A stretch of 64,000 nt of DNA from positions 208,970-272,969 of the forward strand of contig JANJXX010000001.1 of the NCBI GenBank assembly GCA_024720975.1. The letters run 5' to 3'. The position numbers were made by a program, and so were the translations under genes. The notes under the pieces are model-generated. The model did not search any database. It was given only the letters and a program-made list of their open reading frames with translations, and was not told the DNA's origin. Below, piece after piece: positions 53,059 through 61,642 of this stretch (positions are counted from its first letter, which is position 1; every line of letters starts with the position of its first letter). The stretch comes from Candidatus Panguiarchaeum symbiosum (GTDB lineage Archaea; Asgardarchaeota; Njordarchaeia; Njordarchaeales; Panguiarchaeaceae).

Positions 53059-54951
53059 CTATATCCTGAGGCTTTTGACAATTTCTATACCTTTTTCATT
53101 AGCTTCTGCTATTATCAAGTCGTATGATTGCAGATCAAGAACACTGAAGTATCCTATTGTCGGAACTATACCTATGTCTCTTTGCCATGCAGTCAAACCC
53201 TCAAAGCTTCCTGCCGTTAATACAACTGTTCCTCGATGCCGTGCGTGACTTGATATATGTACGTGACCCATCAGTAGAATGTCAGGTTCCTCCTCTATTA
53301 CCAAATGATCTTCTTGAGTAGGGGCTTGTGGTATCAATCCCCATTGGGGGCATAAGTGTCTCCACCTCAGTAGTTCCGTCGTTACCTCATGTACATTTTC
53401 AAGTTTGACTCCAAATAAGCCCGCTATTCGCTCCAGACCCTGACCATGGTATAATAATATTTTCACCCCATGTATTTCTACCATCGCGGGATTAGAAAGA
53501 ATTTGCACTGTTGAGAGGTCATAGAGAGCATCTGCAAATTTTTCGCTGATTGGGGGCTGTGGAATAAATCTCGTAGAAGCATCATGATTCCCGGGTATTG
53601 CTATTACCAGCTTGTCGTCTGGTATTTTACTTAGGTACTCTGCCAGAATTCTATACTGACTCTTTTGGTCAAATATTGCAAGTTCATCCTTTTGTTGAGG
53701 ATATATCCCAACACCATCTACAAGATCTCCAACAAGGATTATGTATTCGATTTCTCCTGCTATTTCATTTAATTCTGGGCTTTTTGTCTCTCCCCTCAGG
53801 AATTCTATGAGCCGCTCAAATCGATCCTTCATAAATTGCTTACTGCCTACGTGTAGATCTGCTGCTACTAGTATTTTCGTTGGTTCAGTCGATTTATTGC
53901 GGGTCCTCACTCTAGGTAAGTCGGGAAATATTATATTAGAGGCAATGACAAACCTTTCTGACTTTACTGATTTTATTTCAACTGCGATAACCGTATCTTC
54001 TAGTATTCTATCAAATTTTGCTTTAAGATCCGGATCAGCGTCGAAAGGTACATATATTTTGAACCTAGAGTATGTGTCATCACCGACGATTAACCCTCCT
54101 TTACCATTCTTAGCTATTTCCTTTGAGTCTACCATAATCACTACATACGTATCCTGATACTCACCCGGCTTCAGGTCTAAACTTTCTATGATGCGTCCGC
54201 CTACATTCTTCTCAAGAATTTTTAGAAGTTTCTCATATCGACTGAGGAAATATGCTCTGAAAGCTTCTGGGGAGTCACTTAAATTATACCAAGGAACTGT
54301 TTTTACAATTCTAACCGATGCTTTAATTTGATCACGTTTCTTAGAGAATGCTGCTTTATCAGTCCCGACAGTTTCTACTGCTTTTTCTTGAATTGCCTCA
54401 ATAGACGCAGCCCTAAGTTTTTCAGTCGAATCTTCCTCGCGAATATGAGCATTGAAAATTTTATTTAAAGGTTCCTCGTAAGATGCCTCCGGTTGACGCT
54501 GCTTTGATGCTAATACATTTTCTTTAACCCGCCCGCGAGTTTCAACGCTGAATTCCAGTACCTGTTGAGGGGTCTGCTCCATTTGATGTAATATTGATTT
54601 GCAGCTGGCTTCTGTTTCTCGCCCATGTTTCTTATTTTCCCTCTTTGTTGCCTTTTCTAATATTTCGCTAATACCAATCATTGGAGATTTGGTTCGCGTC
54701 TTGGGTAGAGCTCGAGATTCATACAACACCGATTTTATTGCATCTTGAACGTAGCTCTTATCTATGACTGAAATATTATGTCTTTCTACACGATAGGCCA
54801 GTTGTTTCATTATTTCTTCAAAAAGACTCTTGGGAAGAATTTCAAACATCACTGAAAGTATGTTTAAAGCGTCTGGTGTTATGTTTGTCTTTAGTTTTTC
54901 AAATACTATTTCTAGTATACTCAGAGCGCACTTTGAAAGCTTGCTTACCAA
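53059..54951 (-). CDS. polB: DNA polymerase D small subunit (DP1)
   Basis: 630 aa from a TTG, 7 nt after GAGG. DP1 is the proofreading 3'-5' exonuclease subunit of the archaeal replicative polymerase D. The N-terminal 90 residues are helical and contact other replication proteins. A long variable Glu/Lys-rich linker (about 90-210) precedes an OB fold and the calcineurin-like phosphoesterase domain. Its metal motifs are visible: AADLHVGS near 372, VGDLVDGVG, IPGNHD, YHGQGL and LMGHVHI. The large subunit DP2 is not in the window. The gene is flanked on both sides by tRNAs. Confidence 0.96.
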   Translation of the reverse strand: MVSKLSKCALSILEIVFEKLKTNITPDALNILSVMFEILPKSLFEEIMKQLAYRVERHNISVIDKSYVQDAIKSVLYESRALPKTRTKSPMIGISEILEKATKRENKKHGRETEASCKSILHQMEQTPQQVLEFSVETRGRVKENVLASKQRQPEASYEEPLNKIFNAHIREEDSTEKLRAASIEAIQEKAVETVGTDKAAFSKKRDQIKASVRIVKTVPWYNLSDSPEAFRAYFLSRYEKLLKILEKNVGGRIIESLDLKPGEYQDTYVVIMVDSKEIAKNGKGGLIVGDDTYSRFKIYVPFDADPDLKAKFDRILEDTVIAVEIKSVKSERFVIASNIIFPDLPRVRTRNKSTEPTKILVAADLHVGSKQFMKDRFERLIEFLRGETKSPELNEIAGEIEYIILVGDLVDGVGIYPQQKDELAIFDQKSQYRILAEYLSKIPDDKLVIAIPGNHDASTRFIPQPPISEKFADALYDLSTVQILSNPAMVEIHGVKILLYHGQGLERIAGLFGVKLENVHEVTTELLRWRHLCPQWGLIPQAPTQEDHLVIEEEPDILLMGHVHISSHARHRGTVVLTAGSFEGLTAWQRDIGIVPTIGYFSVLDLQSYDLIIAEANEKGIEIVKSLRI

Positions 54952-55106
54952 AATTTTCCCTCGGTCTTATTTCTTTGTCTATTCGTCTTATTAGGAAAAT
55001 ATGCGTCTTAATACAATCCTTCATCTTAGCCCATTTCAACTCTAAATTGTTATTACCAAACAAGAGGATCCTCATCTGAGATTTTCTGATCGGTTGCGAT
55101 ATAAGA

Positions 55107-55179
55107 AGCCCGGGGCGGGATTTGAACCCGCGACCTCGGGATTACAAATCCCGCGCTCTAACCGCTGAGCTACCCGGGC
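55107..55179 (-). tRNA. trnT-TGT: tRNA-Thr(TGT)
   Basis: The acceptor is GCCCGGG/CCCGGGC, D arm GCTC...GAGC, anticodon arm CGGGA-TTTGTAA-TCCCG (anticodon TGT), variable loop AGGTC, T arm GCGGG-TTCAAAT-CCCGC and discriminator T73. No intron and no encoded CCA. Confidence 0.94.
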
Positions 55180-55205
55180 AATGGTCTTTCTTAAGAGAAT
55201 TTTAG

Positions 55206-55295
55206 TGGGCCCGGCCGGACTCGAACCGGCATAAGGTTAACCCTGTTGTCCTTCCGGTTATCAGCCGGACGCGCTAGCCACTACGCTACGGGCCC
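55206..55295 (-). tRNA. trnI-GAT: tRNA-Ile(GAT) with 17-nt intron at the variable loop/T stem
   Basis: The acceptor is GGGCCCG/CGGGCCC, anticodon arm TCCGG-CTGATAA-CCGGA (anticodon GAT), T arm GCCGG-TTCGAGT-CCGGC and A73. A 22-nt stretch replaces the usual 5-nt variable loop. A good BHB can be drawn: exon CCGG with exon CCGG, exon AAGG with intron CCTT, and 3-nt bulges ACA and ATG. Cutting gives variable loop AGGAC and a 73-nt tRNA. Confidence 0.92.
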
Positions 55296-55370
55296 CTACA
55301 TGTTGATACTCTCCAAAAATAACAGTATACTAGTACTTCAATTTTAAAAATGAGGGACGATGCAAGTAAC

Positions 55371-55850
55371 TTAAACTCTCCTACCTCGCCGTCCTCCAGG
55401 TCTTCTAATAGAATCATGAGGAATTGGCGTTACGTCATCTATGGAAATTATTTGCAGCCCCGCTCTTGCAATTGATTTTATCGCTGCTGCAGCAGATGCT
55501 GAATTTATGTTTGGAGAGCGATTACCTCCTCTTCCTCGAAGTTTTATCATAACTTTTGATATTCCAAGCTCTCTTGCTCTCTGGGCCGCGTGACGTCCGA
55601 CCATTAGTGCTACCCAAGGTGTCGGCTCATCCCTCGCAGTTTCTGCGAATAGACCACCAGAGGCACGTGCTATTGATATTGCACCCGTTGCATCTGTTAT
55701 CGTCAGCAATGTGTTGTTTTTATGGCAGAATAAGTATGCTATCCCAATTTTTAGTGGATCCGCTGGGAGAGCTGCTACCTCAGCCTTCGCTTCCGCTTCT
55801 TCGGGAGTCTTTTTTACCTCTTCTTCGCTTTCTTCGGCATTCTCAGACAT
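55371..55850 (-). CDS. rps11: 30S ribosomal protein S11 (uS11)
   Basis: 159 aa. The core starts near residue 32 (KIGIAYLFCHKNNTLLTITDATG). It contains RASGGLFAETARDEP and MIKLRGRGGNRSPNINS, ending in the basic PIPHDSIRRPGGRRGRRV that contacts 16S rRNA at the platform. The first 30 residues form an acidic Glu/Ala-rich extension longer than the short N-termini usual for S11. It lies 82 nt downstream of S9, not with S4, S13 and RpoD as in most archaea. Confidence 0.96.
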   Translation of the reverse strand: MSENAEESEEEVKKTPEEAEAKAEVAALPADPLKIGIAYLFCHKNNTLLTITDATGAISIARASGGLFAETARDEPTPWVALMVGRHAAQRARELGISKVMIKLRGRGGNRSPNINSASAAAAIKSIARAGLQIISIDDVTPIPHDSIRRPGGRRGRRV

Positions 55851-55932
55851 GTAATCCTCACACTAGCAGTAGTTTTGACTTATACAATATTGTATGTTTA
55901 GCCGTTATAAATACTAGCCTTTGGAGGATTAG

Positions 55933-56346
55933 CTATCTGTAGCTTGTTTGGAATCTGGCACGCGCCCCCGGACCGCCAAATTTTTTCATTTCTTTCTGTC
56001 TGGTATCCTCAACTAGCAAGTATCTGTCGTACCATCTGAAAAGTTTTTCTAGACGTGGATCCTGGAAGTATTTAACAACAGCTCTAGCAATAGCACACCT
56101 GGCAGCATATAACTGCGAGACTAAACCCCCTCCTCTTACTTTCACTCTCACATCTATCTGCTGGGCTAATTTTCCTATCAATAGCAAGGGTTCAAGCACT
56201 AATAGGCGCAGGTATTTATTTTCTATGAATGTAACTCGCTTTCCATTAATTCTCACGACTCCCGTTCCGGGTGTTATTATACAGCGGGCTCTTGCTGTTT
56301 TTCTTGTAGCACTTGCCAAGATTGCACTAACTGTTGTTGTACTCAT
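55933..56346 (-). CDS. rps9: 30S ribosomal protein S9 (uS9)
   Basis: 137 aa from the ATG at 56346, 5 nt after AAGGTGG. ATRKTARARCIITPGTGVVRING is the opening, and LVSQLYAARCAIARAVVKYF follows in the second half. The end KKFGGPGARARFQTSYR reaches the P-site tRNA. It lies 10 nt downstream of the THUMP gene. Its usual neighbours L18e and L13 are 10 kb away. Confidence 0.96.
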   Translation of the reverse strand: MSTTTVSAILASATRKTARARCIITPGTGVVRINGKRVTFIENKYLRLLVLEPLLLIGKLAQQIDVRVKVRGGGLVSQLYAARCAIARAVVKYFQDPRLEKLFRWYDRYLLVEDTRQKEMKKFGGPGARARFQTSYR

Positions 56347-56356
56347 TGCATCCACC

Positions 56357-57406
56357 TTACCTTCGGCTTAAACGCAATATTCGTGATGGGATACCCATTA
56401 CTGCTATGTCAATGACTTTTTCTGCCTTATTAAAGACAAAATCTACATCGATATCCGCTCTTACTATTAAGACTGCTTCCTCCCAAGTATCGTTATTAGT
56501 TAGTAGACAGTTCACTCTGTTCAGGACCTCTCTTTGTTTTTCTTTTCCAGGAAACAGGAGCGTTAAATTAGAAAGCAGTGCACTTACTGAAACCGATCGC
56601 AGGCTTTCAATTGATTGCATGCGTATTTCTCTATATTTTATTTTCGTTGTTTTGCATTCGTCTGAAAAACAGAAGACCTCTACCATTTGTTTTCTCCAGC
56701 TTTTAGCCACTAGATCAAGAATCTTTTGATAATCAACATTCAGTAAGTTGACGATTGCTGATTCTAAGATCCGCTCTTTTTGCGGTTCTTGATTAAAGAA
56801 TTCAAATGCTGATTCACAAATTCCAGCATGGAAGATTTCACCAATCCCTGTTACTTTGTTACAGCATAGAGTCGCAAGCCTATTTACAGCCTCTGTGACT
56901 GTGTTCATTTCATTCTTGAAAAGTTTAATTGCTGGAACGAACTTATTCCGAACGATAAAAGCTGCAATTTCTAGCTCTGGGGATTTTAAATCGACAGCTG
57001 GCCGCTTTTGAGTATCCTCTAAAAATCTATCTATGACTCCTTGACCAACTAATCGCCCAACGACTTTTTTGTCGATATCCGTAGTTTTAGGAACAACAGC
57101 GAAGGATTTTTCAAAGCTGAATATATCCGGCCATGGAATGCTTTTAGACAGTTGGTATAAGTCCTCAATACTTTCGCATTCTTCAACCTTTGGTGCGAAA
57201 TATAAGTTAATCACTGCTCGAGAGAACAAGGAAAGCAGTGTCGCATCTTCACTGATATCATCACTTTTAACGAGGAGTAGATTGGGCGTCAAATCGAAAA
57301 CTTCTCTCTGACCTAATATCCTGCGGATTTCTCTTTCGACGAGTTTGCTTGTACCTGGAATTATCTCTAGGCACAGAAACATAGAGACATCACAGATTAA
57401 TCTCAT
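56357..57406 (-). CDS. THUMP-domain protein lacking a methyltransferase signature
   Basis: 349 aa. The first 170 residues match the N-terminal ferredoxin-like plus THUMP region of Trm14/RlmL-type RNA methyltransferases: CLEIIPGTSKLVEREIRRIL near residue 12, FAVVPKTTD, GRLVGQGVIDRFLEDTQKRPAVDLKSP and EIAAFIV. THUMP domains bind tRNA acceptor regions. The C-terminal 180 residues show neither the SAM-binding glycine motif nor N/DPPY. It could be a decayed or non-catalytic RNA-binding partner. It is upstream of S9 on the same strand. Confidence 0.75.
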   Translation of the reverse strand: MRLICDVSMFLCLEIIPGTSKLVEREIRRILGQREVFDLTPNLLLVKSDDISEDATLLSLFSRAVINLYFAPKVEECESIEDLYQLSKSIPWPDIFSFEKSFAVVPKTTDIDKKVVGRLVGQGVIDRFLEDTQKRPAVDLKSPELEIAAFIVRNKFVPAIKLFKNEMNTVTEAVNRLATLCCNKVTGIGEIFHAGICESAFEFFNQEPQKERILESAIVNLLNVDYQKILDLVAKSWRKQMVEVFCFSDECKTTKIKYREIRMQSIESLRSVSVSALLSNLTLLFPGKEKQREVLNRVNCLLTNNDTWEEAVLIVRADIDVDFVFNKAEKVIDIAVMGIPSRILRLSRR

Positions 57407-57468
57407 GTTAACAAGAAAGAAAAGAATAAGAATTATAGTAATTTGGAAAGTAGTCTTGACTTGGTGCT

Positions 57469-58638
57469 ATGATTGATATTTTGGGTGATATTCAAGTGCT
57501 AGAAGCATTTGAAGATGCCTTTATAACGTTCACTGACGCCGGAGAACGCATGCTAAAATATGCTTTAGATCAAGCTGAAATTCTCCTCAAGATTAGAAGC
57601 TTGCTATTAGAAGCCCGACAAAATAATAGAAGAGTTCACACGGTAGGAATGGGTAGATCTGGACTCTGTGGTAAATTCCTCGCTGAATTACTAAAACTCA
57701 GACGTGTAAAATCTTCTGTTATTGGCACCACGTTAGCAAAGCCGGTCAATAATGGCGATGTTGTTTTTGCAATCTCTGGAAGCGGATGGACTAAGACCAC
57801 GACCCTCTATACTGAGTTATGCCTAGAGAGAGGAGCTACTGTTATCGCATTCACTGCAACTAAAGGATCGAAACTGGACAGACTATCTGACTATTCGTTG
57901 TACCTGCTTGGAAAACCTCTACCGACGTCTACAGACTACATTGCAAGAAAAATCTCTGGAGATTACAGATCACCACTTGCGCCCATGGGATCTATATCCG
58001 AGTTTTCCACACTTCTTGTTTCCGCCGGGATAGCTAATATGATTGACTCTGAGGAACCTATAGAAGAATTTAAAAGGACATTGACAACGATAATCAATGT
58101 AGCAAAAAGCTCGTTAAGCAAACTACTGATTCATAGAGATAACCTAAATAGACTAATAGCTTATTACGAAGTTGCTAAGAAAAAAAACCATTCATGCTTC
58201 TTTGGCGGTATGGGTCTTTTAAGTTACATCAGTGATATCATATCCATAAGATTCCAACACCTTGGAATAGACGTTAGCGATATCTCGGATTGGATCCTAC
58301 GAAAGAAAGAAGACGTTCTAACGATTCTTTCTGGATCCGGAGAAGCATCCATACTTAAAATCTTAGCAGAAGAAGGAAAACGGAGCGGAATGAAAATATT
58401 AAGCATCGTTGGAAATGATGAAAGCACTATAGCTAAGTTATCTGACGCGTTCTTGTTGTTAGAGGATATCGAGGAGCGCAAGAAATACTTTGAACTTGGA
58501 CGCGAGGAACTTGGACGTTTCATACCCGCTTTTGAAATTTCATGCTTCATACTGTACGAAAGCATTATCGCCGAACTAGCAAATAGATTCGGTATCACAG
58601 AAGAAGCTATGAAAGAAATGCACGCAAACATTGAATAG
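57469..58638 (+). CDS. tandem SIS-domain sugar-phosphate-binding protein
   Basis: 389 aa made of two SIS units. The first, about 25-195, resembles 6-phospho-3-hexuloisomerase (HTVGMGRSGLCGKFLAELL and FAISGSGWTKTT). The second, about 225-385, has FFGGMGLLSYISDIISIRF and ILSGSGEASILKILAEEGK. Single-domain hexuloisomerases are about 180-200 aa, so this looks like a duplication or fusion. SIS domains bind phosphosugars in isomerases or regulators. No hexulose-phosphate synthase is nearby, so the substrate remains open. ATG start; divergent from the THUMP gene. Confidence 0.82.
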   Translation: MIDILGDIQVLEAFEDAFITFTDAGERMLKYALDQAEILLKIRSLLLEARQNNRRVHTVGMGRSGLCGKFLAELLKLRRVKSSVIGTTLAKPVNNGDVVFAISGSGWTKTTTLYTELCLERGATVIAFTATKGSKLDRLSDYSLYLLGKPLPTSTDYIARKISGDYRSPLAPMGSISEFSTLLVSAGIANMIDSEEPIEEFKRTLTTIINVAKSSLSKLLIHRDNLNRLIAYYEVAKKKNHSCFFGGMGLLSYISDIISIRFQHLGIDVSDISDWILRKKEDVLTILSGSGEASILKILAEEGKRSGMKILSIVGNDESTIAKLSDAFLLLEDIEERKKYFELGREELGRFIPAFEISCFILYESIIAELANRFGITEEAMKEMHANIE

Positions 58639-58680
58639 GTGAATATGAGGTAATAGAACCATACTTTCTAGGAGAATAAA

Positions 58681-59334
58681 TTATAAGAGGCGATACAATT
58701 TTCTTAGTGCGTCGTACGTCGCGTACACAAAGCTAATTGCTGTTCTAGTCCTACCAAAGCTTTTAGTCCAACAATCTTGCACTCCAGCAAGCTCGAGAAC
58801 ACGCTTCGCGGCTTCTCCAGCAACAAGACCTGTTCCTCTAGGTGCTGGCAGTAAATGAATCCTTACGCTTCCACACTCACCAACGATTTTAAATGGAACT
58901 GAATGTGGCATATTACAGCGACATTCCCAACTACCACAACCCCTCATTATTGGTATTAGGTTCTTTTTCGCATTAGTTATTGCCTCTTGTATTGAAAAGC
59001 GCATTTCTGGGTTTCCGCCTTTTCCAACACCAACTAACCCATCTTTATTACCAATAACTGCAACAGTCCTAAAGCTAAATCTTCTTCCGCTGTCGGTCAT
59101 TCGTGCTGTTACAATAACGTTCAAAATGTAGCCATAAATTTTATCTCCAACGAACCAATCTACTATTTCAGGCTCTGGTATGCTGCTAGTGTAGTAAAGT
59201 AATTCCTGTATAGTCCCAATTTTACCCTCTTTTACAAGCTTGCCAATTGTTGTTCGCGGCTTCCAAAATTCTTCTAATTCTTCCCGGGGCCTTACTATAG
59301 ATTCTGGAGGTACTTCCCTAACTTTTATAACCAT
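58681..59334 (-). CDS. rps5: 30S ribosomal protein S5 (uS5)
   Basis: 217 aa with an ATG after GGTGAATGAAGG. S5 contributes to decoding accuracy. The double-stranded RNA-binding part is IIIx-like YGYILNVIVTARMTDSGRRFSFRTVAVIGN, followed by VGVGKGGNPEMRFSIQEAI and the C-terminal PAPRGTGLVAGEAAKRVLELAG. It is the last gene of the block L32e-L19e-L18-S5; L30 and L15, normally next, are absent. Confidence 0.96.
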   Translation of the reverse strand: MVIKVREVPPESIVRPREELEEFWKPRTTIGKLVKEGKIGTIQELLYYTSSIPEPEIVDWFVGDKIYGYILNVIVTARMTDSGRRFSFRTVAVIGNKDGLVGVGKGGNPEMRFSIQEAITNAKKNLIPIMRGCGSWECRCNMPHSVPFKIVGECGSVRIHLLPAPRGTGLVAGEAAKRVLELAGVQDCWTKSFGRTRTAISFVYATYDALRKLYRLL

Positions 59335-59337
59335 CCT

Positions 59338-59967
59338 TCATTCACCTACTCTTTTGATCCAGTCGGGTAGGCTGGTATTGTATTCCTTCGCTATTTTACT
59401 CAATACTTCAATGAAATTATTAGTTATTTCTTCTGGCCTAATACCATTAGCTAGATAAAAACTAAACTGTCTGTCATAACGTTTAGGGTCTTTTTCCTTA
59501 AGTCTCCTAGAAAATTCAGCTATATGCTTTCCAACTATACGCTCAGCTGATGGAAGTATGTCTGGGTCATATGGAATCTGCACTCCAGAGTCTATGAGTC
59601 CCTTGAGAGCAGCATAAAGCCTATTACCTCTAGTAGATCTTTGAGGACCTATATCTAGTATCGCTTCGTTGATATTAGCTTTTCTAGCTTTCAGACCCGC
59701 TAAGAATCCTGTTAGATATGCTGCAGGCACATTACCACAGCTGTATTTCCAACCGTACCTTCTTAATTCAGACGAGTGTGTATAAGATAGAGTTCTATCA
59801 CCTAGTATCGCTCCCTCAGCGAATTGAACGATGACATTTCTGAGACTTTTTCTTACTACTGCTCTAATTTTCCTGGAGAGCAACATTTTATATCGGGCGC
59901 GATAGTCAGTTTTGCCTTCTCTTCTTCGCCGCCATGGAACTTTGTACGCTTTTCCGAACTTCTTCAT
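59338..59967 (-). CDS. rpl18: 50S ribosomal protein L18 (uL18)
   Basis: 209 aa. L18 binds 5S rRNA together with L5. The basic start VPWRRRREGKTDYRARYKMLLSRK, the segment VQFAEGAILGDRTL and AAYLTGFLAGLKARK are family features, as is the long archaeal C-terminus. The start overlaps the L19e end by 4 nt, and S5 follows after 3 nt. Confidence 0.96.
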   Translation of the reverse strand: MKKFGKAYKVPWRRRREGKTDYRARYKMLLSRKIRAVVRKSLRNVIVQFAEGAILGDRTLSYTHSSELRRYGWKYSCGNVPAAYLTGFLAGLKARKANINEAILDIGPQRSTRGNRLYAALKGLIDSGVQIPYDPDILPSAERIVGKHIAEFSRRLKEKDPKRYDRQFSFYLANGIRPEEITNNFIEVLSKIAKEYNTSLPDWIKRVGE

Positions 59968-60473
59968 TTCTCACCACCATACTTTATGAGAATTTCCTCC
60001 TTCCAATTTTCTGGTATTGGTTTGGTGTTGAGCTTACGTTCTAATATGTAGCTAATGACATGACCTTTACTCTTAAATGTTCCAGCTTTCGCAAGTCTGC
60101 GAAGATAATTGTATGTTTTTGGAGTTATTATTCCGGCGAGTTTCAATGCTCTTAGCGTGCGCCTAATTGCTCTTATTTTGGTAACCCAAATGTACGACCC
60201 GCCTGCGCGGACATAGTAGGAACCCTTTCTTTTTCCAGGGCCTCTTCTACGCCCTTTTCTTCGTTTTTCTGCCAACTTGTTGGCTCTAATATGACTAGTT
60301 CCTTCAATTGGACGCTTCCAGATTTTTCTCTCTTTTATTAACTTTCTTATCTCCTCGCTTGTAACCGCAGAAGAAACAATGTCAGTGGCATCAGGATCTA
60401 TCCAAACTCTATTAATTCCACATTTTAGAATTCTAGCCGCTACTCGTCTTTGTAGGATAAGCTTTCTTGTCAT
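59964..60473 (-). CDS. rpl19e: 50S ribosomal protein L19e (eL19)
   Basis: 169 aa from the ATG at 60473, 4 nt after GGGGATT; a TTG at 60488 is open but precedes that site. The sequence LQRRVAARILKCGINRVWIDP and the basic GRRRGPGKRKGSYYVR are typical, with WVTKIRAIRRTLR after it. It lies between L32e and L18 in conserved order. Confidence 0.96.
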   Translation of the reverse strand: MTRKLILQRRVAARILKCGINRVWIDPDATDIVSSAVTSEEIRKLIKERKIWKRPIEGTSHIRANKLAEKRRKGRRRGPGKRKGSYYVRAGGSYIWVTKIRAIRRTLRALKLAGIITPKTYNYLRRLAKAGTFKSKGHVISYILERKLNTKPIPENWKEEILIKYGGEK

Positions 60474-60511
60474 AGAAATCCCCAACAAGCTTTTTATCTA
60501 TTCCCTTCCAA

Positions 60512-61048
60512 CTAGGAGCCTCCAGATTCACTAGTAGTTTTTCTCTCGGACTCGGTTTTGGGTCTTTCTTCAGCTTCTATTTCCTCAACAAGTTTTTCGA
60601 GTTTTTCTTCTAATGGTTGGGGAGGAGTCTCAAGACGCATCTCGGGCGGTTTTCTTGGATTAAGAATGTGAATACCAAAATTTTTAGCAAATTGAATGAT
60701 TTGCAATCGTTTTCTCTGGCCCACACTGGATGCTATTCTCGCTGCTTCCGTAGCTGGATCTATTATAAATAAGTCCTCCACTCGACGTACTAGAACTTCT
60801 CTTCTACCTGATGGGTGAAGGTATCTAACGAGTTTAGGAGCGCGGTATCCAACTTTCACCTTAGGTGGGTAGCCTTTGTATTGTAGTCTAACTTTATTAT
60901 CCCGTCCTTTAGGATACCTCCAGGAATCATCCAGTTTCGTCCAACGCCAAGATAAGTACCGTCGGAATTCTTTGCGATTTCTTTTCCTTACCTTAAGCAA
61001 TCTACGTATTTCTCGTACTTGAGTTTCGTTCAACTCTTTCAATGCCAT
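60512..61048 (-). CDS. rpl32e: 50S ribosomal protein L32e (eL32)
   Basis: 178 aa. The core FRRYLSWRWTKLDDSWRYPKGRDNKVRLQYKG-type region is recognised by W-K-L-D-D-S-W-R-Y-P-K-G, followed by VGYRAPKLVRYLHPSGR. The C-terminal 45 residues are an acidic Glu/Lys tail that is longer than in many archaea. It is the first gene of the block on this strand and is divergent from RNase P RNA. Confidence 0.95.
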   Translation of the reverse strand: MALKELNETQVREIRRLLKVRKRNRKEFRRYLSWRWTKLDDSWRYPKGRDNKVRLQYKGYPPKVKVGYRAPKLVRYLHPSGRREVLVRRVEDLFIIDPATEAARIASSVGQRKRLQIIQFAKNFGIHILNPRKPPEMRLETPPQPLEEKLEKLVEEIEAEERPKTESERKTTSESGGS

Positions 61049-61091
61049 TAGCTACACCACCAGGATCAAGTAACCTTAGATGAACCTTAGA

Positions 61092-61101
61092 CAATTTATA
61101 A
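61092..61101 (-). promoter_or_regulatory. TATA-box candidate for the L32e-L19e-L18-S5 operon
   Basis: On the minus strand ttataaattg lies about 44 nt upstream of the L32e ATG, within the 95-bp divergent gap to RNase P RNA. A GGTGGTG ribosome-binding site precedes the start. Identified by pattern only. Confidence 0.5.
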
Positions 61102-61143
61102 CGAAACAATAAATTAGGATATTAGATATTTTATCCTTATCTT

Positions 61144-61482
61144 GGGGGGAGCTTAGGCCTAGCGGGTTTCCATTTCATGGTGGAAAGTCCCCCGCCCCAA
61201 ATTCAGGCAGGGCGGCGCAAGCCGCGGAGGAGAAATCCTCCGTAAGGGCAACAGAAACGACACGTCCTCCTGCAGATGCCAATGCGGCAGCGAAGGGCAT
61301 GGCAACATGCCCGAGTTAACCTGCCGAGAATGCAGGAGGGAACGATGAAACGAGGCCCTCCCTGAGGGGCTAAGGAATGAACCGTCGGCTGTGAAGCCTG
61401 AGCCGACGCGGACCGCTTAGTCTGATCCCGCTAGGGTATCAAACCCGAAACAAAAGGGGGCTTATGGGCCTAGGCTCCTCCC
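61144..61482 (+). ncRNA. rnpB: RNase P RNA
   Basis: About 339 nt. The ends pair as helix P1: GGGGGGAGCTTAGG at 61144-61157 with CCTAGGCTCCTCCC at 61469-61482. Conserved core words occur in order: GGTGGAAAGTCC near 61179, AACAGAAACGACA near 61249, GAGGGAACGATGAAACGAGG near 61335 and AAAAGGGGGCTTATGGGCC near 61452. The RNA is the catalytic part of RNase P, which cuts the 5' leader of tRNAs. It lies 14 nt upstream of tRNA-Arg(TCG) and may share its transcript. The AT-rich stretch at 61113-61133 is a likely promoter. Confidence 0.92.
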
Positions 61483-61496
61483 AACATCTGAGTACT

Positions 61497-61571
61497 GGGC
61501 CCGTGGCGTAGTCAGGATATCGCGCGGGCTTTCGGAGCCCGGGGTCGCGGGTTCAAATCCCGCCGGGCCCA
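61497..61571 (+). tRNA. trnR-TCG: tRNA-Arg(TCG)
   Basis: The acceptor is GGGCCCG/CGGGCCC, D arm GCG...CGC, anticodon arm CGGGC-TTTCGGA-GCCCG (anticodon TCG), variable loop GGGTC, T arm GCGGG-TTCAAAT-CCCGC and A73. No intron and no CCA. It is the third arginine tRNA of the window and the only tRNA on the plus strand, 14 nt after RNase P RNA. Confidence 0.95.
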
Positions 61572-61642
61572 ATTCGCTCTGTAATTCTAGTAGGGTCCGA
61601 GATCTTGGTACTCTGGCTCAGAAATTCTAAGAAACATGCTAA

